Of a stretch of DNA of 12,888 nucleotides, positions 1-7,413 are shown piece after piece. This DNA is from an uncultured Gammaproteobacteria bacterium (GTDB lineage Bacteria > Pseudomonadota > Gammaproteobacteria > GCA-002705445 > GCA-002716945). Within the stretch, counting starts at the first letter, position 1, and every line of letters begins with the position of its first letter. The stretch covers positions 1-12,888 of the forward strand of contig CAJWMM010000010.1 of NCBI GenBank assembly GCA_913043035.1, in the 5' to 3' direction. The notes beneath the pieces were generated by a model. The model was not told the origin of the DNA. It made no database searches and saw only the letters and a list, made by a program, of their open reading frames with translations. A program made the position numbers and the translations under genes.

Positions 1-1143
1 TGAAATAATAATTTCCCTAAGAGAAACAGTCTCTCTTACTTCATTTGGTATTTCGATGCCAATGGATGAAGTGCCAGGAATATTATCGACAACCCTTAAG
101 CTAGTAACCGACATTGTTCTCGCTAAATCTTTTGATAAATTAATAATTTGATTTACCTTAATACCTTTTGCTGGATTAATTTCAAATAGTGTGACAACTG
201 GCCCAGGCTTAACAGCCACTACTTCGACTTGGATATTAAAGTCATTTAGATTATTCTCGAGCATCCTAGACATGAGCTCCAGAGAAGAATCATCATATGA
301 TGTTGAGTCTGTTTTGTGATCGACCAAAAATTCTAAAAGTGGGAGCTCGGATTGTTTGTTTCCCTCAAATAGCTCTTGTTGTTTCTCTTTGAATTCTCTT
401 TTACTGACATGTTTTTTATTAGCAGGCATATCTACTGAGATAATATTTTTTTTCCTAAGCACATCTTTGTTATCATCAACTAAAATTTTTCTCTTCTGCA
501 TCGATAGATTAATCTTTTCATATACCAACCTAAGATTAAACTTAGACTTAAGATATAAGTATCTAATTATACTTGTTACTCTCTCGTAAATCTTCCTAAC
601 TGGGATATTAAAATATTTTACTAGCGAATAACTCAAAAGAATCAAGGATATTATGATTGAGCCAGCATAACTTACATAGCTATATGCGTTGTTAAACAGA
701 TATAGACCGAGATAGCCACCATACGTATATGACTTTTTACTGTGTAAAACATTATTATACTCATATGCGGATACTAAAATGCATAAAGTTGAAATAATTA
801 CTAATAGTAAAAGTATATCTAATGATTTTCTCTGTTGTTGGAATGAGAAATTTCTATAATGATGGTTTATCAGTATATAGATAAGCAATAATGGAAGAAT
901 ATATGCAACTATGCCAAATACCTGAAAAACAAGAAAAGAAATGTATGCGCCAACTATCCCAATATAATTATTTACTTGGGAGGCAAGTCCTGAATTCAGA
1001 AAACTAGGGTCAGTAGGATCATGACTATAAATTGATAGCAAAAACAATGCAGAGAAAAGTAGGCTAATGAAACTATAAGTTTCTTTTTTAAAATCTGATA
1101 ACTTGCTACCGGCAAGTTTTTTGTTTCTTCTGACTTGAGCCAA
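1..1143 (-). CDS. ftsK: DNA translocase FtsK, N-terminal part (3' end beyond window)
   Basis: FtsK is a septal DNA pump: an N-terminal membrane domain anchors it at the divisome and a C-terminal hexameric motor moves DNA and activates chromosome dimer resolution. Only the first 381 codons are here. Seen: hydrophobic segments near residues 24-40, 62-96 (long), 107-126 and 158-178, with the post-TM1 motif SHDPTDPSF (40-48). Then comes a charged linker of only about 90 residues, followed by the conserved alpha domain: PLLEFL near 268, VKPGPVVTLFE near 311-321, NLSKDLARTMSVTSLRVV near 335-352, and IPGTSSIGIEIPNE near 354-367. The Walker A motor and gamma domain lie off the edge. Start chosen: TTG at 1143-1141, preceded at five bases by GAGG; no in-frame ATG lies between it and an upstream stop. 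The linker is far shorter than the several hundred residues of the E. coli protein. Divergent from trxB. Family call is secure; the TTG start is likely. Confidence 0.95.
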   Translation of the reverse strand, partial: MAQVRRNKKLAGSKLSDFKKETYSFISLLFSALFLLSIYSHDPTDPSFLNSGLASQVNNYIGIVGAYISFLVFQVFGIVAYILPLLLIYILINHHYRNFSFQQQRKSLDILLLLVIISTLCILVSAYEYNNVLHSKKSYTYGGYLGLYLFNNAYSYVSYAGSIIISLILLSYSLVKYFNIPVRKIYERVTSIIRYLYLKSKFNLRLVYEKINLSMQKRKILVDDNKDVLRKKNIISVDMPANKKHVSKREFKEKQQELFEGNKQSELPLLEFLVDHKTDSTSYDDSSLELMSRMLENNLNDFNIQVEVVAVKPGPVVTLFEINPAKGIKVNQIINLSKDLARTMSVTSLRVVDNIPGTSSIGIEIPNEVRETVSLREIIIS

Positions 1144-1148
1144 ATAAG

Positions 1149-1152
1149 CCTC
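1149..1152 (-). promoter_or_regulatory. Shine-Dalgarno GAGG for the ftsK TTG start
   Basis: On the minus strand GAGG lies five bases before TTG at 1143-1141. It is one of the clearer ribosome binding sites in this SD-poor window. It supports a TTG start where no ATG is available in frame before the stop further upstream. Confidence 0.6.
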
Positions 1153-1255
1153 GTTTTCTTTTATTTTAATACAATAAAAACCTTTTTTCTATGGACAATA
1201 TATAGTTAAAGTTTCTCTATTGTGAAAGAATCTGGTTTAATATAGGATATACTGC

Positions 1256-2203
1256 ATGGAAAAAAAACATTCTTCTCTTTTAATACTTGGTTCAGGACCA
1301 GCTGGATACACCGCTGCAGTGTATGCTGCTAGAGCCAATCTTAAGCCTACTTTAATTACTGGAATAGAACTTGGTGGTCAACTTACTACGACAACTGATG
1401 TTGAAAACTGGCCCGGTGATCCAAATGATCTACAAGGACCTGATCTCATGGAGAGAATGAAAGCACACGCAGAAAAATTTAATACAGAAATCGTATTTGA
1501 TCATATCAAATCAGCAAATTTATCAGAGAGACCATTCTCTCTACTGGGCGATAACACTACATATACGGCAGATGCATTGATCATTGCAACAGGCGCAAGT
1601 GCAAAATATCTTGGTTTAGAGTCAGAAAAAACGTATCTTGGTAAAGGGGTTTCAGCCTGCGCTACATGTGATGGTTTTTTTTACAAAGGTTTGGACGTAG
1701 TAGTTATTGGTGGTGGCAACACTGCGGTAGAAGAAGCATTATATCTTGCTAATATAGCTTCAAAAGTAACTCTCATCCATAGAAGGGATAAATTGAGAGC
1801 TGAGGCAATGCTAGTCGATAAATTAAATCAGAAAGTTGACGATGGAAAAATCGAGATAATTTGGAATGCAACTCTTTGTAACGTATTAGGTGATAAAACA
1901 AAAGTTACTGGTGTAGAGCTAAATATTAAAGATTCTATTGATAAAAAAACAATAGATTGTTCGGGCGTTTTTATTGCAATAGGTCATCAACCAAATACAT
2001 CACTCTTTAGTGAATATTTAGATATGGATACTAGCGGTTATCTCAAAATAAGCGGAGGAAGCCAAGGTAATTCTACTGAGACGAGTGTTAAAGGTGTTTT
2101 TGCTGCTGGAGATGTTTCAGATTCGATCTATAGACAAGCTATTACGTCAGCTGGCTCCGGGTGTATGGCTGCTTTAGATGCAGAGAAATATTTAGATAAA
2201 TAA
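1256..2203 (+). CDS. trxB: Thioredoxin-disulfide reductase
   Basis: FAD-dependent reductase passing electrons from NADPH to thioredoxin in the cytosol. At 315 residues it has the usual bacterial length. Visible in order: FAD-binding GSGPAG (12-17), GGQL (40-43), ATG near 111-113, redox-active CATC (135-138) followed by DG, a second Rossmann motif GGGNTA (152-157) for NADPH with the HRR 2'-phosphate contact (175-177), AIGHQPNT (241-248), and the C-terminal FAD motif AAGDVSD (283-289). Start ATG has AGGA at 1244-1247, eight bases upstream. It is a single-gene unit: divergent from ftsK across 112 bases and ending two bases before the stop of the convergent small membrane gene. A run of eight T lies just after the CATC codons but the frame is intact. 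The ftsK-trxB pairing is common in gammaproteobacteria. Confidence 0.97.
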   Translation: MEKKHSSLLILGSGPAGYTAAVYAARANLKPTLITGIELGGQLTTTTDVENWPGDPNDLQGPDLMERMKAHAEKFNTEIVFDHIKSANLSERPFSLLGDNTTYTADALIIATGASAKYLGLESEKTYLGKGVSACATCDGFFYKGLDVVVIGGGNTAVEEALYLANIASKVTLIHRRDKLRAEAMLVDKLNQKVDDGKIEIIWNATLCNVLGDKTKVTGVELNIKDSIDKKTIDCSGVFIAIGHQPNTSLFSEYLDMDTSGYLKISGGSQGNSTETSVKGVFAAGDVSDSIYRQAITSAGSGCMAALDAEKYLDK

Positions 2204-2205
2204 CT

Positions 2206-2370
2206 CTAGCCAACGATATGTAACAATATTACAACTGCAAGAATAACTGTTAAGACGGCAACTGTCGCAATTACGAGTACACTAATCAATTGATACTCTG
2301 GCGGTATTTTTCGATAGATGAGATACAAACCTACAATTGATGCAATTAGAATTAAAATAGTCCTTATCAT
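2206..2370 (-). CDS. Small two-helix membrane protein, 54 aa, coupled to thrC
   Basis: I do not recognise this protein. Its ATG (2370-2368) overlaps the thrC stop in the classic ATGA arrangement. GAGG at 2384-2381 lies ten bases upstream inside thrC, so translation coupled to thrC is likely. The reading frame is 54 codons ending in TAG. Composition is almost wholly hydrophobic: a first helix at residues 1-19 (MIRTILILIASIVGLYLIY), a short polar loop RKIPPEYQ (20-27), and a second helix about 28-52 with no charged residue. There is no cysteine, so a redox role is unlikely. It fills the whole gap between thrC and trxB, leaving two bases before the trxB stop. The good start signal, the overlap and the otherwise empty gap argue for a real gene. 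Function is unknown; a link to threonine synthesis or export would be speculation. Confidence 0.72.
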   Translation of the reverse strand: MIRTILILIASIVGLYLIYRKIPPEYQLISVLVIATVAVLTVILAVVILLHIVG

Positions 2371-3764
2371 TTAATCTTATCCTCTAAGAATTTTTTTATC
2401 ATCATAACATCATTTTCCAAGATGACGTAATAATCATCAAGCTCCATCATACTTTTCACTTTCAATGGTATATAATCATTATTCCCAATAATTTCAGACA
2501 CAGTATCATTAAACTTCGCAGGGTGAGCAGTTGCCAAAAATACTTTTATATCGAATTCTTCTTCACATTTTTGTGCAGATTTTATGCCTACAGCGGTATG
2601 TGGATCTATTACAACATTATAGTCTCTATAGTAGTTGTAGATAATTTCCTTTACTTCATCTTGAGATACAGAGTGTGATGTAAACACGTCTTGCATCTTC
2701 CTCACGATCTCTTTTGATAACTCATACTGACGATTAGAATTTAATTTTGACATTAGCTCTCTTACTAGTTCAGTGTCATCTGTTATATCAAAAAGTAATC
2801 TCTCAAAATTACTAGAAATCTGAATATCAATACTAGGCGATGATGTTGTTTTAACATCTCGTAAATCATGGATACCTGTATTAAGAGTTCTTGTCAATAT
2901 ATCATTTTCATTCGTTGCAATATTTAATTTAGAGATCTTTAGTCCCATTTTCATAGAAATATAACCAGCAAGTATATCTCCAAAATTACCTGTAGGAACA
3001 GAAAACATAACACTTTTATTACCAGAATCTAATCTACTCATCGCATAAAAATAATAGACTGTTTGACACATAATTCTAGCCCAGTTAATAGAGTTAATTG
3101 CTGTTAAATTATTGTCTTTTTTAAATCGTATATCAGAGAAAATTGTTTTTATAATACTCTGGCAATCATCAAAAGTGCCTTTGATAGCAATATTGTATAC
3201 ATTCTCTGATTTTACAGTTGTCATGAATTTTTTTTGTACTTCAGAAATTTTATTATATGGATGGAGAATAAAAATATTTGAGTTATCTATATTCTTAAAA
3301 CCTTCTATTGCAGCAGCGCCTGTATCACCAGAAGTCGCACCAAGGATGTTAATTTGTCTTTGTTTTCTTGATAAATATAAATTCATAATATTACCGATAA
3401 ATTGCATAGCTACATCTTTAAATGCAAATGTTGGTCCATGAAATAATTCAAGTAGATAGTTATTTTGATCAAATTTTCTTAATGGAGTTATCTCTGGATT
3501 TGTAAACGTTGAATAAGAGTGGTTTATTATGTTGGTTAGGTCTTGAGATGATATAGAATCGTCTAAAAAAACACTAATTACATCGTGAGCTATTTCATTA
3601 TAACTTTTTTCTTCAAATGAGTTAATTTGTTCATCTGATAATGTCGGCCATTTTTCAGGTACATATAAACCCCCATCAGCTGCTAGCCCTTCAAAGATTA
3701 CATCATTAAACTTAAGGGTGTCTGAGTCACCTCTTGTGCTAATGTAGTTTATTGATTTACCCAT
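2367..3764 (-). CDS. thrC: Threonine synthase
   Basis: PLP enzyme converting O-phosphohomoserine to threonine and phosphate, the last step of threonine synthesis. Length 465 matches the longer bacterial/fungal class. Seen: an N-terminal segment ending in LAADGGLYVP (27-36), the PLP lysine K116 in HGPTFAFKD (109-117), GATSGDTGAAAIE (142-154), the phosphate-binding SVPTGNFGD (255-263), and C-terminal DPHTA (387-391) and ATAHPAKF (411-418). All family hallmarks are present. The ATG overlaps the end of hom by eight bases (ATGGGTAA), and its own stop overlaps the ATG of the 54-aa membrane gene by four, so hom, thrC and the small gene form one transcription unit. It probably depends on hom translation, since no clear SD precedes it. 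Confidence 0.97.
   Translation of the reverse strand: MGKSINYISTRGDSDTLKFNDVIFEGLAADGGLYVPEKWPTLSDEQINSFEEKSYNEIAHDVISVFLDDSISSQDLTNIINHSYSTFTNPEITPLRKFDQNNYLLELFHGPTFAFKDVAMQFIGNIMNLYLSRKQRQINILGATSGDTGAAAIEGFKNIDNSNIFILHPYNKISEVQKKFMTTVKSENVYNIAIKGTFDDCQSIIKTIFSDIRFKKDNNLTAINSINWARIMCQTVYYFYAMSRLDSGNKSVMFSVPTGNFGDILAGYISMKMGLKISKLNIATNENDILTRTLNTGIHDLRDVKTTSSPSIDIQISSNFERLLFDITDDTELVRELMSKLNSNRQYELSKEIVRKMQDVFTSHSVSQDEVKEIIYNYYRDYNVVIDPHTAVGIKSAQKCEEEFDIKVFLATAHPAKFNDTVSEIIGNNDYIPLKVKSMMELDDYYVILENDVMMIKKFLEDKIK
2380..2385 (-). promoter_or_regulatory. Shine-Dalgarno AGAGGA inside thrC for the 54-aa gene
   Basis: AGAGGA on the minus strand lies nine bases before the ATG at 2370. It sits within the last codons of thrC. 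It is a strong SD for this window and is the main evidence, with the ATGA overlap, that the small downstream frame is translated. Confidence 0.55.
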
Positions 3765-5052
3765 CGCTACTTAAAATTCTAATTGCATATACTTTATCTT
3801 TTGTATTTTTCATTTTCTCAATATTTTTGATGACATCTTGCATTAATAGATCTTTCACATTATTTGTGATTATGACTATTGGTATTGGAGAATTTGCATC
3901 TGTAGGCTCGTGTTGTGTTACCGCTTCGATGCTAATTTTTTTTTCAGCGAGTTTATTAGTAATTTCTGCCATGACCCCAGGAACATCATCTGCAGATATT
4001 CTAAGATAATATTGAGAGTTTGTATTATCTAAGGATTCAATTTTATAACTTTTTTGTCCCACAGTTTCTATCATCTGAGCATATGATGAAGTTGAATGAT
4101 TAATATGATTGATTGCACTTACCAGATCGGATACAACTGCGGATGCTGTTGCATTCCCTCCTGCTCCATGACCATATAACATAGTCTGTCCAAATCTTTC
4201 ACCTTTGACAATAATTGCATTCATTTCATCAGGGACTTGAGAAAAAATATTGGTACTAGAGACTAATACAGGATGAACGCTAGCATGCACCACCTCATCA
4301 GAAATTTCTGTAATACCTACATGCTTAATAATATACCCAAGTTCTTTAGCGTAACTTATATCCATATTAGTGATAGACTCTATCCCCTCTACATTAGTTT
4401 GATCCAACGGAGGCTTAATGCCAAAGGCAAGTGCAGCTAATATTGAAATTTTATGTGCAGCATCCATTCCATTTATATCGAAAGACGAATCTGCTTCTGC
4501 AAAACCCAGCTTTTGTGCCTCTTTAAGTGCTGATTGAAGGTCGCAATTACTATTAGACATTTTGTGTAAAATAAAATTACTTGTTCCGTTAATAATTCCC
4601 ACTATAGAAATTACTTTTTCATTAGAGAAGCTACTTGAGATCGTCTGAATAATAGGGATTGCTCCTGCAACTGATGCCTCAAAACCAATAAATGTATTAT
4701 GTTTAGTGGCTAGTTCAAAAAGTTCTTTGCCGTGTTTTGCGATTAGCGCCTTATTAGCCGTAATTACCTGTTTTTTATTAATGATTGATTGTTTTAATAT
4801 ATTATATGATAAATCTACATTACCGATCAGCTCGACAACGATATCTAGATCCTCGATGTCAATAAGGCTCATCGGATCTTCTGAAATTTGAATACCAGTT
4901 TTGTGCTTTTTATTTTTGATCGATCTGTCAGCTATTGCCGCAATTTCAAAGTCAGTTCCAATTTTTTTTTTGATAAGATTATAAGATTCGTCAATGTGTT
5001 CAACAAAACTTCTACCAACAGTACCTAACCCGCATAATCCAATTTTTATCAT
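3757..5052 (-). CDS. hom: Homoserine dehydrogenase with C-terminal ACT domain
   Basis: Reduces aspartate semialdehyde to homoserine with NAD(P)H, the branch point to threonine and methionine. At 431 residues it is the monofunctional type, without an aspartokinase domain. Seen: Rossmann GLGTVG (8-13), TANKALIA (98-105), EASVAGAIPII (125-135), NGTSNFIL (155-162), the catalytic region with E186, D197 and K201 in the GMDAAHK stretch, HPVL (260-263), and GHGAGGNATASAVVSDL (294-310). A C-terminal ACT domain starts near 349 (YLRISADDVPGVMAEI) and usually binds threonine for feedback inhibition. It is first gene of hom-thrC. A good -10 box lies about 24 bases upstream and leaves a leader of about 17 bases, too short for a thr-type attenuator peptide. 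A run of ten A occurs in codons 28-31. Confidence 0.97.
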   Translation of the reverse strand: MIKIGLCGLGTVGRSFVEHIDESYNLIKKKIGTDFEIAAIADRSIKNKKHKTGIQISEDPMSLIDIEDLDIVVELIGNVDLSYNILKQSIINKKQVITANKALIAKHGKELFELATKHNTFIGFEASVAGAIPIIQTISSSFSNEKVISIVGIINGTSNFILHKMSNSNCDLQSALKEAQKLGFAEADSSFDINGMDAAHKISILAALAFGIKPPLDQTNVEGIESITNMDISYAKELGYIIKHVGITEISDEVVHASVHPVLVSSTNIFSQVPDEMNAIIVKGERFGQTMLYGHGAGGNATASAVVSDLVSAINHINHSTSSYAQMIETVGQKSYKIESLDNTNSQYYLRISADDVPGVMAEITNKLAEKKISIEAVTQHEPTDANSPIPIVIITNNVKDLLMQDVIKNIEKMKNTKDKVYAIRILSSDG

Positions 5053-5075
5053 AGCTATACCAAACCAACTGAGAT

Positions 5076-5103
5076 ATTATATACTATCATTAATTAAAGT
5101 TAA
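5076..5103 (-). promoter_or_regulatory. Likely sigma-70-type promoter for hom-thrC
   Basis: On the minus strand a perfect TATAAT (5081-5076) follows TTAACT (5103-5098, four of six matches to TTGACA) with a 16-base spacer. Transcription would start near 5069, giving a leader of about 17 bases to the hom ATG at 5052. The -10 box shares two bases with a plus-strand TATACT (5080-5085) that could serve the divergent DUF498-like gene. AT richness makes chance matches common. Confidence 0.45.
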
Positions 5104-5111
5104 TTCACATC

Positions 5112-5477
5112 ATGGACCTTACATTACAGAAAAATTCATCGGATAAAATTATCAAAAACTATGAAAATCATATGATTTACATCGATAAAGATCAATATGA
5201 CTTTAATATTTTTGTCTCAAAAGATTTCGTAACCAAATGGCTTATATCAGACATAAATAAAATTGTAATAAATGACCTTGATAACATAATCAGATTCAAT
5301 CCAGAAATAATAATAATAGGAACAGGTCTTGATCCTATTCTTCCTAAAATAGAGATAATAACTAAATTGCATGACAAAAATATTGGCATTGAATTTATGA
5401 GCACTGAAGCTGCTTGTAAAACATTTAATGTATTGCTGCAAGAAGATCGTAATGTTATAGCTGGCCTAATTGTATAG
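5112..5477 (+). CDS. Mth938-like (DUF498) domain protein
   Basis: A 121-residue single-domain protein of the Mth938/DUF498 family, which includes the mitochondrial complex I assembly factor NDUFAF3; the biochemical role of the bacterial members is not established. Seen: a beta-rich N-terminal half, then the hallmark PEIIIIGTG (64-72), a conserved proline P78, IGIEFMSTEAACKTFNVLL (91-109), and AGLI near the C-terminus. The IIIGTG loop and the ACKTFNVL helix are the parts shared across the family. It starts divergently from hom across 59 bases, with no strong SD. A TATACT at 5080-5085 is a possible -10 box, but I see no good -35. It ends inside yqaA, with a 12-base tail-to-tail overlap. I assign family only, not function. 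Confidence 0.85.
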   Translation: MDLTLQKNSSDKIIKNYENHMIYIDKDQYDFNIFVSKDFVTKWLISDINKIVINDLDNIIRFNPEIIIIGTGLDPILPKIEIITKLHDKNIGIEFMSTEAACKTFNVLLQEDRNVIAGLIV

Positions 5478-6020
5478 GTTAATAATTATGTAAACTATAA
5501 TTATCACAGAGGCTATGTACAAAAAATATCTATTAAGATATTCCAATATTACTACTCCATGCGCTTTAGTAATATATGCTACCAAGTAGAACCTAAGAGC
5601 TCTCCCTATAAGTGAAAACACTAAAAATAAAATGAAATCGACTGATAAAAAACCAGCTGTTATTGTGAACAGCTTATATGGCAAAGGTGTAAAACTTGCA
5701 ATTAAAATAATCAGTGCTCCATGTAAGTAGAACAAGTTCTTTACATCATTAAATTCTGATACGTAATTGAGATCTTCAATAATAGGATAAACCTCCATGA
5801 ATAGAAAGCTACCAAGAAAGAATCCGACTACTCCACCTATAACAGAGGCAACAGTCGTGATGAGTGCTAGGATTTTCCATTCAGATGGCTTTGAGTAGCA
5901 CATTGGTATCAATAAAACATCAGTAGGTATTGGAAAGAAAATAGATTCTATAAAACTTACGAAAGATAATAAACCTCTTGATTGGAAAGTAATAATTTTC
6001 TGGATTATCTCTTTATACAC
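5466..6020 (-). CDS. yqaA: YqaA/DedA-type membrane protein (VTT domain)
   Basis: Inner-membrane protein of the YqaA branch of the DedA (VTT/SNARE-associated) superfamily; several DedA proteins are lipid flippases or affect membrane potential, but YqaA's substrate is not known. Length 184 fits. Seen: a re-entrant-type motif FIESIFFPIPTDVLLIPM (23-40), a glycine-rich helix IGGVVGFFLG (61-70), the second family motif TPLPYKLFTITAG (111-123), then GRALRF (139-144), and a final hydrophobic helix 165-181. Start is GTG at 6020-6018, sharing one base with the pcm stop (TAGTG), with AGG motifs just upstream in pcm. It is the last gene of surE-pcm-yqaA. Its 3' end overlaps the convergent DUF498-like gene by 12 bases. 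Confidence 0.88.
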   Translation of the reverse strand: MYKEIIQKIITFQSRGLLSFVSFIESIFFPIPTDVLLIPMCYSKPSEWKILALITTVASVIGGVVGFFLGSFLFMEVYPIIEDLNYVSEFNDVKNLFYLHGALIILIASFTPLPYKLFTITAGFLSVDFILFLVFSLIGRALRFYLVAYITKAHGVVILEYLNRYFLYIASVIIIVYIIINLYN

Positions 6021-6655
6021 TATACCTTACCTTCAAGCATAGGAACAAAACGGACATCATCTATGTCTTTTTTATGAATACCATTTTTAGTTTTCTTTAA
6101 TCTATATAGTTTTTGTGATCCATCAACATGAAGTGGAAGAATCATCCTACCATTTTCGTTAAGTTGGTCTAATAATTTATCAGGCACTTTCACTGGTGCT
6201 GCAGTTAATATTATTGCGTCAAAGTAATTTTGCTCAGAGTAACCCTCATGTCCATCACCGTGTATTAAAGTAATGTTTTTTAAATTTAAAGATGCTAGAG
6301 TTTTCTTAGCACGTACGTGCAAAGCCTCTATTCTTTCTATGGAAACAACAGAATCAAATAGTGATGATAATATTGCAGTTTGATAGCCACAACCAGTGCC
6401 TATTTCAAGAACAGATCCCATATTATCTCTTTCATATATTATTTCGGACATTTTTGCGACAATATAAGGAGAAGAAATAGTCTGATTACATCCAATAGGT
6501 AAGGCATCTTGATCATAAGCTCTTGTCCTAAGTGCAGGTTCGATAAAAATTTCCCTAGGTAATGTTGCTAGTATTTCCAAAATCAGTTCATTCTTTATTC
6601 CCTGATGTCTTAGAGAATCAATAAATTTACTCCTGAAATTTTTATTATTTTTCAT
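6020..6655 (-). CDS. pcm: Protein-L-isoaspartate O-methyltransferase
   Basis: Repairs isomerised aspartyl residues in damaged proteins by SAM-dependent methylation. Length 211 is standard. Seen: the substrate-side motif LPIGCNQTISSPYIVAKM (52-69), where the family more often has GxGQTIS, so the Cys-Asn is a modest variation. SAM motif I is VLEIGTGCGYQTA (82-94), the post-I acidic position is E107 in SIER, GDGHEG lies at 133-138, FDAIILTAA at 145-153, and the C-terminal RFVPMLEG at 202-209. The ATG lies inside the end of surE (11-base overlap), and the stop shares a base with the GTG of yqaA, so translation of the three genes is coupled. surE-pcm is a long-known gammaproteobacterial pair linked to stress survival. 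Confidence 0.97.
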   Translation of the reverse strand: MKNNKNFRSKFIDSLRHQGIKNELILEILATLPREIFIEPALRTRAYDQDALPIGCNQTISSPYIVAKMSEIIYERDNMGSVLEIGTGCGYQTAILSSLFDSVVSIERIEALHVRAKKTLASLNLKNITLIHGDGHEGYSEQNYFDAIILTAAPVKVPDKLLDQLNENGRMILPLHVDGSQKLYRLKKTKNGIHKKDIDDVRFVPMLEGKV

Positions 6656-7379
6656 ATTTTTTGAGTGACTTGATTATTTTATGATCTGTCATATCTATAC
6701 TAATTGGTGTTATGGAAATATACCTTTCTTGTATTGCAAAAAAGTCAGATCCTGCTACGGGTGGAAAAGATAGACCAGCATCACCAATGCGCCAGAATGG
6801 TACTTTATTCTTGACAATTTTTTTAGCATTTTTTGACACTCTTCTGGAGCCAAGTCTGGTGATTCTAACTCCTCTAATTTTCTTAAATGCTACATCTGGT
6901 ATATTTATATTTAAAATTATATTATTAATTTTGACTCCTATAAATTTTGGTAAAAATAGATCTAGTTTTTCTACAAGATCATTTAAATATTTGGGCTCCC
7001 GGTTATTAATAGAAATAGCAATTGGTAGGTACTGACAAAATCTCCCCTCAATGGCAGCAGCGACAGTACCTGAATATACAACATCATCACCCATGTTACT
7101 CCCAAAGTTGATGCCTGAAATTACTTGATGAATTTTATTTTTCAAAAGTCCTCTAGTTGCAATGTGGACCGAGTCAGCAGCTGTTCCGTTAACACTATAG
7201 TGTGCGATATTATATTTTTTTACTCTCAAATTTTTTGTTACAGATAGTGAACTACTACAGGCGCTTACATTTTTAGTGGGCGCAACAATTGTAGTATTTG
7301 CATAGTTTTCGAGATAATCTCTAAGAGACTTTATTCCTGGAGCTCTGTAGCCATCATCATTGGATAGTAGAATTCTCAT
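6645..7379 (-). CDS. surE: 5'/3'-nucleotidase SurE
   Basis: Metal-dependent phosphatase acting on nucleoside monophosphates and short polyphosphate. Length 244 is typical. Seen: SNDDG (6-10) with the metal ligands D8 and D9, APTKNVSACSSSLS (33-46) with ligand S39, the NGTAADSV helix start (64-71), and SGINFGSNMGDDVVYSGTVAAA (88-109) with ligand N91. The active site is complete. First gene of surE-pcm-yqaA; its stop lies inside pcm. It is divergent from the Smr-domain gene across a short gap that must carry both promoters. No SD precedes the ATG, and a TGC-TATATT box lies 13 to 21 bases upstream. Confidence 0.96.
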   Translation of the reverse strand: MRILLSNDDGYRAPGIKSLRDYLENYANTTIVAPTKNVSACSSSLSVTKNLRVKKYNIAHYSVNGTAADSVHIATRGLLKNKIHQVISGINFGSNMGDDVVYSGTVAAAIEGRFCQYLPIAISINNREPKYLNDLVEKLDLFLPKFIGVKINNIILNINIPDVAFKKIRGVRITRLGSRRVSKNAKKIVKNKVPFWRIGDAGLSFPPVAGSDFFAIQERYISITPISIDMTDHKIIKSLKKYEK

Positions 7380-7391
7380 TATGTCAAAATT

Positions 7392-7400
7392 AATATAGCA
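7392..7400 (-). promoter_or_regulatory. Possible extended -10 promoter for surE-pcm-yqaA
   Basis: On the minus strand TGC precedes TATATT (7397-7392), the pattern of an extended -10 element that can work with a poor -35. Transcription would start close to 7385, about six bases before the surE ATG at 7379, giving an almost leaderless message. It is weak evidence in AT-rich DNA. Confidence 0.3.
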
Positions 7401-7407
7401 GATATAG

Positions 7408-7413
7408 TATAAT
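7408..7413 (+). promoter_or_regulatory. Possible -10 box for the Smr-domain gene
   Basis: A perfect TATAAT lies on the plus strand 29 bases before the ATG at 7443, with no convincing -35 hexamer at the usual distance. If used, transcription would begin near 7420. This fits the ATG at 7443 better than the TTG at 7428. Confidence 0.3.

Noticed and set aside
356..589. Plus-strand open frame of 77 codons
   Set aside because: It lies wholly antisense to the linker of ftsK, starts at a non-ATG codon with no SD, and encodes a low-complexity hydrophobic/serine-rich product with no family features.
1248..1253. TATACT just before the trxB ATG as a -10 box
   Set aside because: It lies two bases from the ATG, so transcription would start inside the gene. 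The AGGA at 1244-1247 indicates a normal leadered message from a promoter further upstream.
3112..3441. Plus-strand open frame of 109 codons
   Set aside because: Antisense to the central part of thrC, whose frame carries the conserved catalytic motifs. No independent start signal.
3752..4009. Plus-strand open frame of 85 codons with hydrophobic product
   Set aside because: Antisense to the hom ACT domain. The hydrophobicity follows from reading lysine- and aspartate-rich codons on the other strand.
5482..5504. ATAATTAT repeated around a seven-base spacer, a possible hairpin terminator after the DUF498-like gene
   Set aside because: The stem is all A-T, there is no T run after it, and it encodes the final membrane helix of yqaA.
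6712..7035. Plus-strand open frame of 107 codons
   Set aside because: Antisense to surE, which has a complete active site and family length.
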